From a bacterium (GTDB lineage: Bacteria > Ratteibacteria > UBA8468), in NCBI GenBank assembly GCA_030637775.1, contig DAOWFY010000175.1:1-5740 (forward strand): DNA of 5,740 bases, given 5' to 3'. Positions 1 through 5,195 of this stretch are shown here, one piece after another; positions within the stretch are counted from its first letter, which is position 1; every line of letters starts with the position of its first letter. The notes under the pieces were generated by a model. The model was not told the DNA's origin and searched no databases. It worked only from the letters and a program-made list of their open reading frames with translations. A program made the translations under genes and the position numbers.

Positions 1-87
1 ACTGTTCTTCTGGTAGCCCTGACCGCTGCCAAAACAGGCAACAAAGACAAGATTCGCTTTGTTAAATCTTTCCTCCCTAATATTTAG
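1..87 (+). CDS. possible C-terminal end of a rightward gene (partial)
   Basis: Frame 1 is open from the window edge for 28 codons and ends in TAG at 85-87. The visible peptide has a hydrophobic stretch (VLLVALTAA) followed by a basic and polar tail (KTGNKDKIR) and ends FLPNI. Its composition resembles a real protein end, but it is too short to assign to a family. If real, the gene would point towards the HEPN gene and end about 90 nt from it. The opposite strand is also open here but shows no ATG, GTG or TTG in frame. No terminator hairpin is obvious in 88-175, which is AT-rich and otherwise featureless. Confidence 0.3.
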   Translation, partial: TVLLVALTAAKTGNKDKIRFVKSFLPNI

Positions 88-175
88 TTTTCAAAGAGCG
101 AGTTTTCTGAAACCCTATTTAATCAACTAATATCTCTTTAATAATAGATTTTATCTTGTTAATGGTATTAATTCA

Positions 176-583
176 TTAGGTTACGCTGATTATAAAGCTA
201 ACAATCTTCTCTGTTGCTTCAATTGCCTCTTTTGCCTCCTTTTTTGAATATACCTTGGGTTCCCCCAATGGATAACGAGGCTCAATATAATACCCATTTA
301 AGACAATGCATTCTTCTTCAATTGACTTAAAATTTCTATTTAATTTATTACATTCTTTCCATAGTTTGGGTAATTCGTGAATTTGCCACTTTTTTAATTT
401 TCCAATATTTACTCCCTGGCTAACGAGAAAACCTTTTAAATATTTCTCAGCTGCCTGTTGGCAATGGAAGCAGATTATATCCGTCCAACCGCCATGTTCA
501 AATGATAATTTCGCTTCATCAAGATCGTGATTTCCTTTCTCAAACCATTCTTTCGCTAAAATTATCAGATTATTTTGCTTCAT
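176..583 (-). CDS. HEPN-domain protein (partner of an MNT nucleotidyltransferase)
   Basis: A 135-residue protein that appears to be one HEPN domain. HEPN proteins commonly pair with minimal nucleotidyltransferases, often as toxin-antitoxin-like modules. Residues 39-53 carry the typical helix signature FHCQQAAEKYLKGFL. His69 is in the second conserved helix region (IHEL) and RYP at 103-105 is the usual C-terminal family mark. The R-x4-6-H ribonuclease motif of toxic HEPN proteins is not visible: the only arginines are R83 and R103, and neither is followed by a suitably placed His. The start is ATG 583, because GAGG at 590-593 lies 6 nt upstream; an in-frame alternative start at 631 would bury the gene deep in the MNT gene. 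The start overlaps the end of the MNT gene by 14 nt, implying one transcript and coupled translation. Family is confident; toxicity is not. Confidence 0.88.
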   Translation of the reverse strand: MKQNNLIILAKEWFEKGNHDLDEAKLSFEHGGWTDIICFHCQQAAEKYLKGFLVSQGVNIGKLKKWQIHELPKLWKECNKLNRNFKSIEEECIVLNGYYIEPRYPLGEPKVYSKKEAKEAIEATEKIVSFIISVT

Positions 584-899
584 ATAATACCTCGCCTTCT
601 TCAAGAATATTCTTGACAAAAAAATCGCCAAGCGCTAGCCGAACCTTAAACTCTTTCGGAGTATAGATAATAAAATCCGCCGGATATTCCCGATCTAAAT
701 CTCGTAATAAATAGAAAATTTCGATCGCTCGGCGATGCCGTGGCAATTTTGTCTGTTTTATGATAAAAAAATCAAGGTCACTTCCCTCTTCAAATTCATC
801 TCTTGCTGCTGAGCCAAACAAAATAATCTTTTCCGGATGATACTTTTTTATAATCCTCTCAGCAATTATCTGGACATCTCTGCTTAATTTTTTAGTCAT
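570..899 (-). CDS. minimal nucleotidyltransferase (MNT, pol-beta superfamily)
   Basis: A 109-residue single-domain nucleotidyltransferase of the MNT type, which in characterised pairs transfers nucleotides to a partner protein and can act as the antitoxin. The catalytic signature is intact: G29-S30, ten residues, then D41-x-D43 (GS-x10-DxD), with the third metal-binding acid probably D75 in ADFIIYT. The length is normal for a solo MNT. It lies upstream of the HEPN gene and overlaps it by 14 nt. I chose ATG 899; a TTG at 911 is in frame, but family members usually start just before the helix leading to the LFGS strand. The purine run AAAAGG directly abuts ATG 899, unusually close for a Shine-Dalgarno, so the true start is slightly uncertain. 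Loss of R-x4-6-H in the HEPN partner makes the exact biochemical role open. Confidence 0.88.
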   Translation of the reverse strand: MTKKLSRDVQIIAERIIKKYHPEKIILFGSAARDEFEEGSDLDFFIIKQTKLPRHRRAIEIFYLLRDLDREYPADFIIYTPKEFKVRLALGDFFVKNILEEGEVLYEAK

Positions 900-903
900 C
901 CTT

Positions 904-984
904 TTAACCAATTACCAAGTCTAAACTGATGACCCGGAAAGGGGTATTTGCATCCTTCCGGTAGATTTTTTCTAAATACCTCAT
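904..984 (-). CDS. possible tiny leader ORF upstream of the MNT gene
   Basis: A 26-codon ORF begins at ATG 984 and ends TAA at 904-906, five nucleotides before the MNT start codon. Its peptide begins MRYLEKIYRKD and ends ISLDLVIG. A weak GAAG lies about 5 nt upstream. It sits within the predicted 5' leader of the MNT-HEPN mRNA, so it could be a coupled leader peptide. A competing frame over the same bases (start ATG 1027, stop TGA 992-994, then open to 896) also looks protein-like and would end in an ATGA overlap with the MNT start. I recognise neither peptide; either or both may be chance or the remains of a broken small gene. Confidence 0.2.
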   Translation of the reverse strand: MRYLEKIYRKDANTPFRVISLDLVIG

Positions 985-1038
985 AATATCTTCAATCTAT
1001 GGGCATAAAATATTTTAATTTTTTCATTTTCTGTTTTT

Positions 1039-1067
1039 ATTATACCACCCTAGAGAAAGGAAATCAA
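1039..1067 (-). promoter_or_regulatory. sigma70-like promoter for the MNT-HEPN operon
   Basis: Read leftward, TTGATT (1067-1062) is followed by a 17-nt spacer and a perfect TATAAT (1044-1039), preceded by TGG, an extended -10 element. Transcription would start near 1032, about 130 nt before the MNT start codon. It is back-to-back with the rightward promoter for the ATPase gene; the two -35 boxes are 9 nt apart. Confidence 0.6.
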
Positions 1068-1076
1068 AATAATTTT

Positions 1077-1104
1077 TTGTCATCTTAGCTTTTTATGGTA
1101 AAAT
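1077..1104 (+). promoter_or_regulatory. sigma70-like extended -10 promoter for the ATPase-kinase operon
   Basis: TTGTCA (1077-1082), a 16-nt spacer, then TAAAAT (1099-1104) preceded by TGG (1096-1098), an extended -10. Only 7 nt separate the -10 box from ATG 1112, so the predicted transcript start falls on or next to the start codon. This implies a leaderless or nearly leaderless mRNA. The AAGG at 1106-1109 is only 2 nt from the ATG and is too close to work well as a Shine-Dalgarno. Confidence 0.6.
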
Positions 1105-1111
1105 TAAGGCA

Positions 1112-1927
1112 ATGTATGAAGAGTATTGGGGCTTAAAGGAGAAACCCTTCGAGAATACCCCTGACCCGAAGTTTCTCTATCTCTCCAAGCAACATGAAGA
1201 GGGTTTATCCCGATTGCTCTATGTGGTCAAGGAGAGAAAGGGTGCGGGAATCTTAACCGGAGTATTTGGTTGCGGGAAGACGGTTTTGGCCCAGGCTCTT
1301 CTTAAGGAATTAAGTGAAAATATCTACAGGATAGCTCTGATCAATAATCCTCACCTCAAGGCAATTGAGCTTCTCCGCGCCATTGGCCGGCAATTAGGCG
1401 CCGAGGACTTACCGCAGAGAATAACCGAGATGTCGGCCGACTTCTTCCTCGAGTTAATCGAGGGGATCCTCTTAAATAATACCAAGGATGGAAAGGAAAC
1501 TCTCCTCATCATTGATGAGGCCCACATCATCAAAGATGAGGAGGTCCTGGAGGAATTAAGGTTGCTTTTGAACTTCCAGTCAGAGAAAAGGTTCCTCTTA
1601 ACCCTTTTGTTGTTGGGACAACCGGAGTTAAGCAAGAGAATCCAGAAGAATAAGCAGTTGGTCCAGAGAATTGCGATGGGCTTTCACCTTACCCCATTGA
1701 ATAAGAAGGAAACAAAAAACTACATCATTCATCGATTAAATGTGGCTCAAAGACCGAAGCCAGTTTTCTCTGAAGATGGTCTCAATTCAATCTATGAGAA
1801 TTCTGGAGGTATTCCCAGAAGAATAAACCAGATCTGCGATATAGGTCTCCTTACCGGCTTTAGTAAAAAGGTGGAAAGGATAGATAAAAAGATTATTCAG
1901 GAATCCGTAGACAGTTTAGGAATCTAA
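1112..1927 (+). CDS. ExeA/GspA-type AAA+ ATPase
   Basis: A 271-residue cytoplasmic P-loop ATPase. The N-terminus (YWGLKEKPF then TPDPKFLYLS) is the hallmark of the ExeA/GspA family and fixes the start at ATG 1112. Walker A is GVFGCGKT at residues 50-57, Walker B LLIIDEAH at 131-138 (D135, E136), a sensor-1-like strand LLLLGQPEL lies at 165-173, and GGIPRRINQ at 232-240 supplies sensor-2 arginines. No transmembrane segment or peptidoglycan-binding C-terminus is present, unlike full ExeA. The short form resembles the secretion ATPases found near exopolysaccharide/PEP-CTERM loci in diverse Gram-negatives, which would fit the nearby sugar-phosphate transferase, but that link is inferred. DNA-transposition ATPases share the fold; no transposase is visible here. 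First gene of a four-gene operon; the kinase gene starts 5 nt after its stop. Confidence 0.87.
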   Translation: MYEEYWGLKEKPFENTPDPKFLYLSKQHEEGLSRLLYVVKERKGAGILTGVFGCGKTVLAQALLKELSENIYRIALINNPHLKAIELLRAIGRQLGAEDLPQRITEMSADFFLELIEGILLNNTKDGKETLLIIDEAHIIKDEEVLEELRLLLNFQSEKRFLLTLLLLGQPELSKRIQKNKQLVQRIAMGFHLTPLNKKETKNYIIHRLNVAQRPKPVFSEDGLNSIYENSGGIPRRINQICDIGLLTGFSKKVERIDKKIIQESVDSLGI

Positions 1928-1932
1928 ATGTA

Positions 1933-3111
1933 ATGGAGAAAAAAAGAGCATCTCTTTCCTTAAAGAATCAAGGCATTAAGAAAAAGGCGGTGATCCTCTA
2001 TATCCTTGGTTCCCTCATTCCTTTATTGTTCTCCGGGTATCTCATTGCCAGATACATTCTCCCCTCCATCTCTCCGGCCGAAAATCTGCCAATCATAATT
2101 TTACTGATTCTTTTTCTTTCCTTTTTAGGGATTTTACCGCTCTCAAGGATGATGAGTACCATCTCCCGGATAGTAAAAGGGTCCGAGAAGGTAGCGCAAG
2201 GGGAAAAATTAAAGCCTCTGGAGATTGAGGAGGATGAGCTCGGAAGGCTTGCCACATCTCTAAATCTCACTGCGGAAAGGATCCAGAAGGATGCCCGAGA
2301 GTTACAGAGTAATACGCAAGCCCTCCAGGAGGCGCGTTATCAGTTAAATAAAAGCAATCAGGATCTAAAAAGAGTAAACCAAGAATTGGAAAGATTAAGC
2401 AAGGCAAAGACTTTATTCATCTCCAAGGCCTCTCACGAATTACGCAATCCTCTGAGCGTAATTAAGGAGTCCATTTCCCAGATTTTAGAAGGGGTGAAGG
2501 GAAAGGTTAATAAGGAGCAAGAGGAATTCTTAGGTATGGCTTACAGGAATACGAATAGGCTTACATTGTTGATTAACAATTTATTGGACCTTTCTCAAAT
2601 AGAGGCCGGAAGAATTGAGTATCGAAGAACTCTTGTAGATATTTCTGAGGTGGTTAAGGAAGTGCTGGATGCTACCCGGATGCAGGCCGATAAAAAGAGG
2701 ATTAAAATCATTAATAATCTTCCGGCAAACCTTCCTTCCTTATGGCTTGATAAGAGCAGAATAACCCAGGTCTGTACCAATCTCCTTGATAATGCCATTA
2801 AGTTCAGTAAAGAGGGGGGAAGAGTGATCGTGGAGGCCCGGGAAGAAGAAAAGGATGTTGAGATTAGTATCCGCGATTTCGGAGCCGGCATCAAACCACA
2901 AAATATTGACCTGATTTTTGATCGCTTCCGTCGTATTGATTCCGGGTACTTACCTACCCAGGGGCTTGGTCTGGGACTGCCAATCTGCAAAGAGATTGTT
3001 GAGAACCATCAGGGAAGGATCGGGGTAGAAAGCAAATTGGGAGAGGGAAGTAAGTTTATCTTTACCTTACCCAAAGAAAAAAATGAGCAAGAGAATTCTG
3101 GTGGTGGATGA
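1933..3111 (+). CDS. membrane-bound sensor histidine kinase (HAMP-HisKA-HATPase_c)
   Basis: A 392-residue inner-membrane kinase expected to autophosphorylate a histidine and pass the phosphate to a receiver. Two transmembrane helices (about 18-43 and 52-74) are joined by only about 8 polar residues, so no sensor domain lies outside the membrane and there is no PAS domain. HAMP follows (about 71-125, with DELGRL at 101-106) and then a charged coiled coil (about 118-160). H-box SHELRNPL gives phospho-acceptor H168; N-box NLLDNAIKFS has N283 and N287; G1 is DFGAGI (315-320), F-box IFDRFRR (328-334), G2 GLGLGLPI (344-351). All catalytic boxes look intact. AGGA at 1918-1921, inside the ATPase gene, is a plausible ribosome site 11 nt from ATG 1933. 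The last nine residues (NEQENSGGG) are encoded by the first 28 bases of the next gene read in another frame. Confidence 0.95.
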   Translation: MEKKRASLSLKNQGIKKKAVILYILGSLIPLLFSGYLIARYILPSISPAENLPIIILLILFLSFLGILPLSRMMSTISRIVKGSEKVAQGEKLKPLEIEEDELGRLATSLNLTAERIQKDARELQSNTQALQEARYQLNKSNQDLKRVNQELERLSKAKTLFISKASHELRNPLSVIKESISQILEGVKGKVNKEQEEFLGMAYRNTNRLTLLINNLLDLSQIEAGRIEYRRTLVDISEVVKEVLDATRMQADKKRIKIINNLPANLPSLWLDKSRITQVCTNLLDNAIKFSKEGGRVIVEAREEEKDVEISIRDFGAGIKPQNIDLIFDRFRRIDSGYLPTQGLGLGLPICKEIVENHQGRIGVESKLGEGSKFIFTLPKEKNEQENSGGG

Positions 3112-3484
3112 CGAGCCGGATGTGGTGAAGGCGATTGTCTCAAGACTGAAGGGAGAAGGTTATGAGGTAATTACTGCCTCTGGAGGTAAAGAGGCATTGG
3201 ATAAAGTCCGCAGTCAAAGACCTGACTTGATGCTTTTAGATATTATTATGCCGGGGATGGATGGAATAGAGGTTCTCCAGCAACTGAAGGAGATAGATCC
3301 TGATCTTCCGGTAGTTATCATCACCGCCCATCCTTCTCTGGAACCTAAGGATATTTTAAAATATGGAGCCTCCGGTTATATAAAAAAGCCATTTGAGTCC
3401 GAGGAATTGAAAGGGGCCATTAAGGAAGGGCTCGAGGAAAAAAAGGAGACAAAAGATGTCCAAAAAAATTTTAGTCATCGATGA
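3083..3484 (+). CDS. single-domain response regulator (receiver only)
   Basis: A 133-residue CheY-like receiver with no output domain, probably the phosphate acceptor of the kinase encoded just upstream. Acidic pocket D9-D10, phospho-acceptor D53 in LLDIIMPGMDG, switch threonine T81 (IITA) and K102 in KKPF are all present, so it should be competent. It overlaps the kinase gene by 29 nt: the kinase stop TGA (3109-3111) lies inside the GAT-GAC codons for D9-D10. Only a weak purine run (AAAGAAAAAA) precedes ATG 3083, so translation is likely coupled to the kinase. The tail from about residue 118 is charged and partly overprinted by the next gene. It could act by protein binding, or as a phosphorelay intermediate. 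Confidence 0.93.
   Translation: MSKRILVVDDEPDVVKAIVSRLKGEGYEVITASGGKEALDKVRSQRPDLMLLDIIMPGMDGIEVLQQLKEIDPDLPVVIITAHPSLEPKDILKYGASGYIKKPFESEELKGAIKEGLEEKKETKDVQKNFSHR
3441..3448 (+). promoter_or_regulatory. strong Shine-Dalgarno for the second receiver gene
   Basis: AAAAGGAG lies 7 nt before ATG 3456, inside the end of the first receiver gene. It is the best ribosome binding site in the operon, so the second receiver may be made independently of coupling and perhaps in excess over the first. Confidence 0.7.
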
Positions 3485-3827
3485 TGACCCTGATATCAGG
3501 GAAATGATAAAAAGCAGGTTAAAGGCAAACGGTTATACGGTTATTGTAGCTTCTGATGGATCGGAAGGGTTGGAGATGGCAAAGAGGGAACATCCTGATT
3601 TGATCCTTCTTAATGTCATGATGCCAAAATTAAGCGGGGTAACAGCCGCGATTAGACTGAAGGAGACCAAGGAGACAGAATCCATACCCATTATCTTAAT
3701 TACCGGGATTAGTGAGAGTGAGGCGCGCGCCCTCGCTCTCCGCTTTGGGGCAGAGAATTATATTATAAAACCTTTTGAAGGATCAGAATTGGTTAATAAG
3801 ATTGAAAAGGTACTAAAGGGTTTCTGA
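3456..3827 (+). CDS. receiver-like protein with Asn at the phosphorylation site
   Basis: A 123-residue receiver fold with no output domain. The acidic residues D9-D11, switch T83 (LITG) and K105 (IKPF) are kept, but the phospho-acceptor position reads LLNVMMP: codon 53 (3612-3614) is AAT, Asn, where Asp is expected. Canonical phosphorylation should therefore be impossible, making this a pseudo-receiver that may act as a constitutive, competitive or scaffold partner. It aligns without gaps to the preceding receiver over the first 70 residues, with 35 identities by hand count, consistent with tandem duplication, although receivers are conserved anyway. It overlaps the upstream gene by 29 nt and has a strong AAAAGGAG site. 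Its end overlaps the convergent HD-GYP gene by 15 nt. A sequencing error at one base (G to A) is the main alternative. Confidence 0.92.
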   Translation: MSKKILVIDDDPDIREMIKSRLKANGYTVIVASDGSEGLEMAKREHPDLILLNVMMPKLSGVTAAIRLKETKETESIPIILITGISESEARALALRFGAENYIIKPFEGSELVNKIEKVLKGF

Positions 3828-4862
3828 TTTTTCGTAGATTCTACCTATCTCCTTATCCGTCAATGTCCTCCTGATGGAATAGAGGGAGTCCTGACAAAGA
3901 TTGATTCTTTTTGGAGTTTCCAACTTCCGGCCCTGGGAATCAAAGTAAATCTCCACCTCCGGTTTAAGAGGAGAATCGGGAATGGTTCTGCACACCCTCC
4001 CTATCTCACCGGTACTCAATCTTAGCCAGGTATCCATGGGGTAAAAGGTAATCTGGCGCAGAAGCACCTTCAGGATAGACCTAGCAAACTGCCTTTCACT
4101 ACCGGTCTCAATAATCCTTAAGATTGCCTCCTCGGGAGGCACTCTTCTTCGGAAAGCTCGGGAATGGGTCAGAGCCTCAAAGGTATCGGCCAATCCAATG
4201 ATCTTTGCCCACTCATGGATTTGCTCATCCTTATACCCACCGGGATAACCTCTCCCATCTCCCCTTTCATGCTCCTGATGAACCGCCAATAGAATATCCT
4301 TGTTTATTCCCTCAATTTCCTTTAATCTGTCGCGTCCATGGAGGGGATGTAGATTGATGTGTGTCCTCTCGCCGGGAGTAAGTTTCCCATTTTTGAAGAG
4401 AATCTTTTCGGGAAGGGCACTCATTCCCGCCTCGTGAAGAAGGGAGGCAATTCCCAAATCTACGAGCTGGGCTGTGGGGTATTTAAGTTCCATCCCCATC
4501 GCCAGGGAAAGAAGGCAGACATTCAGTGAATGATTAGGGAAATATGCTCTCGCGACAGGATAGTCCTTGATGATATTTTCCCAGTATTCTGAGAGAAGGT
4601 TTGAAGAGGAGAAAGAATCGACAATCTTTGCTGTTCTATCCTCTAAATCTTCAAGATTGATCTTCTCTTTCTTTTCGATCTTACTCCAGATTCTCCGGGA
4701 AAAATTAAGAAGTTCCGGGTAAGATTCCCTCTCCTTTGTCAATGAAGGAAGTTTCTTCTCTCTTATAGGTATTGTGAATTTCTCTTCCTTTTTTAACTTT
4801 TCCGGAGAAGGTTCTCTCCTTAAGGCTCTTTCTTTCTTAATAATCTTTGAGAACTTAATCAT
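3813..4862 (-). CDS. divergent HD-GYP domain protein
   Basis: A 349-residue soluble protein. Residues 1-100 are lysine/glutamate-rich and unassigned; an HD-GYP domain spans about 105-270; an 80-residue C-terminal segment follows (YPMDTWLRLSTGE to the end), of a type often seen after HD-GYP domains. HD-GYP proteins usually hydrolyse cyclic di-GMP. Visible motif residues are H111, H172 with G176, then HER at 198-200, D202-G203, G205-Y206-P207 and D226. The core HDIGK motif is altered: residues 143-147 read HEAGM, so the metal-binding Asp is Glu and the Lys is Met, and the residue before H198 is Glu rather than His. Activity is therefore uncertain. I chose ATG 4862; an in-frame GTG at 4913 would start inside the palindromic element. 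No Shine-Dalgarno is visible. A link to the convergent receivers is inferred from position only. Confidence 0.87.
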   Translation of the reverse strand: MIKFSKIIKKERALRREPSPEKLKKEEKFTIPIREKKLPSLTKERESYPELLNFSRRIWSKIEKKEKINLEDLEDRTAKIVDSFSSSNLLSEYWENIIKDYPVARAYFPNHSLNVCLLSLAMGMELKYPTAQLVDLGIASLLHEAGMSALPEKILFKNGKLTPGERTHINLHPLHGRDRLKEIEGINKDILLAVHQEHERGDGRGYPGGYKDEQIHEWAKIIGLADTFEALTHSRAFRRRVPPEEAILRIIETGSERQFARSILKVLLRQITFYPMDTWLRLSTGEIGRVCRTIPDSPLKPEVEIYFDSQGRKLETPKRINLCQDSLYSIRRTLTDKEIGRIYEKSETL

Positions 4863-4869
4863 AATAATC

Positions 4870-4875
4870 TTTATA
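4870..4875 (-). promoter_or_regulatory. possible -10 box of the HD-GYP gene
   Basis: Read leftward, TATAAA (4875-4870) lies 7 nt before ATG 4862, the same distance as in the ATPase gene, suggesting another leaderless start. No convincing -35 is present: the bases at the expected distance belong to the palindromic element. The gene might instead be read through from the small membrane protein gene. Confidence 0.3.
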
Positions 4876-4879
4876 CAGG

Positions 4880-4954
4880 TGTAGTGGCCGAGTTTACTCG
4901 GCTGGAGTAGCACTGCTTGCAGTGCGAGACAAGTCTCGCTACTCCGCCACTACA
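4880..4954. repeat. REP-like branched palindromic element (cloverleaf)
   Basis: These 75 nt can pair almost completely. The outer stem TGTAGTGGC (4880-4888) pairs with GCCACTACA (4946-4954) and the inner stem GGAGTAGC (4904-4911) with GCTACTCC (4938-4945). Three 16-nt perfect hairpins, each with a 2-nt centre, branch from it: GCCGAGTTTACTCGGC (4887-4902), GCACTGCTTGCAGTGC (4910-4925) and GCGAGACAAGTCTCGC (4924-4939). Some bases can pair in either of two ways at the junctions. GTAG or GGAG stands at the 5' foot of the hairpins on one strand or the other, as in repetitive extragenic palindromes processed by REP-associated transposases. It begins directly after the stop codon of the 58-residue protein gene and ends 4 nt before the possible HD-GYP -10. 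No T-run follows, so it is not a standard intrinsic terminator. The structure is certain; the REP assignment is inferred. Confidence 0.85.
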
Positions 4955-5131
4955 TTACTTCTTTGCCAATAACATCAGGGCAATGGCAAAGAACAAACAG
5001 GTGTTGGTGAACTGGGCGAAGGACCTTGCTACCAGACCCCGAGGAAATGGTACAAGAGTAACCCGGGAGACAAGACCTAAAAGGAAACTTATCGCCGCCA
5101 CAATAATCAGAGCATTAACCAATTTCTTCAT
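4955..5131 (-). CDS. 58-residue small membrane protein of unknown function
   Basis: ATG 5131 to TAA 4955-4957 gives 58 residues starting MKKLVNALIIVAAISFLLGL. GGAG at 5137-5140 stands 5 nt upstream, a good ribosome site, and a promoter lies just before it, so this is very likely a real gene. Two hydrophobic segments (about 4-24 and 44-55) flank a short polar and basic stretch (SRVTLVPFPRGLVARSF, 22-38), predicting a two-helix inner-membrane protein with a short loop. It contains one cysteine (C45) and ends in a basic AKK. I do not recognise the family. It lies between the sugar-phosphate transferase and HD-GYP genes on the same strand; the palindromic element starts at the base after its stop codon. 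Confidence 0.75.
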   Translation of the reverse strand: MKKLVNALIIVAAISFLLGLVSRVTLVPFPRGLVARSFAQFTNTCLFFAIALMLLAKK

Positions 5132-5160
5132 TTTTTCTCCATCACCCCCATAATTTTTAA

Positions 5161-5189
5161 ATTGTACTACCCTTTAAGAAAAAAATCAA
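5161..5189 (-). promoter_or_regulatory. sigma70-like promoter for the small membrane protein gene
   Basis: Read leftward, TTGATT (5189-5184), a 17-nt spacer, then TACAAT (5166-5161). Transcription would start near 5154, about 23 nt before ATG 5131, leaving room for the GGAG ribosome site. The -35 hexamer and spacer length match those of the MNT-HEPN promoter in this window. Confidence 0.5.
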
Positions 5190-5195
5190 ACTTGT

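Noticed and set aside
584-631. Longer N-terminus for the HEPN protein
   Set aside because: ATG 583 has GAGG 6 nt upstream and starts right at the HEPN fold; the extension lies inside the MNT coding region.
1351-1635. Minus-strand open frame within the ATPase gene
   Set aside because: Shadow of a clear gene; Ser/Arg-rich with no domain features.
1998-2270. Minus-strand open frame within the kinase gene
   Set aside because: Shadow of the kinase membrane/HAMP region, no coding signature.
2595-2990. 131-codon minus-strand open frame within the kinase gene
   Set aside because: Opposite conserved kinase boxes; low-complexity Ser/Arg composition and no ribosome site.
4863-4913. GTG 4913 as start of the HD-GYP protein
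   Set aside because: The extra 17 residues would be encoded by the palindromic element; ATG 4862 gives a natural lysine-rich N-terminus with a -10-like box nearby.
4880-4954. tRNA gene
   Set aside because: The cloverleaf outline and length invite the idea, but hairpin centres are only 2 nt, there is no anticodon loop or T-loop consensus, and arm lengths are wrong.
4917-5153. 78-codon open frame on the plus strand starting inside the palindromic element
   Set aside because: It starts with TTG in a hairpin arm, has no ribosome site, and lies opposite the better supported 58-residue membrane protein gene.
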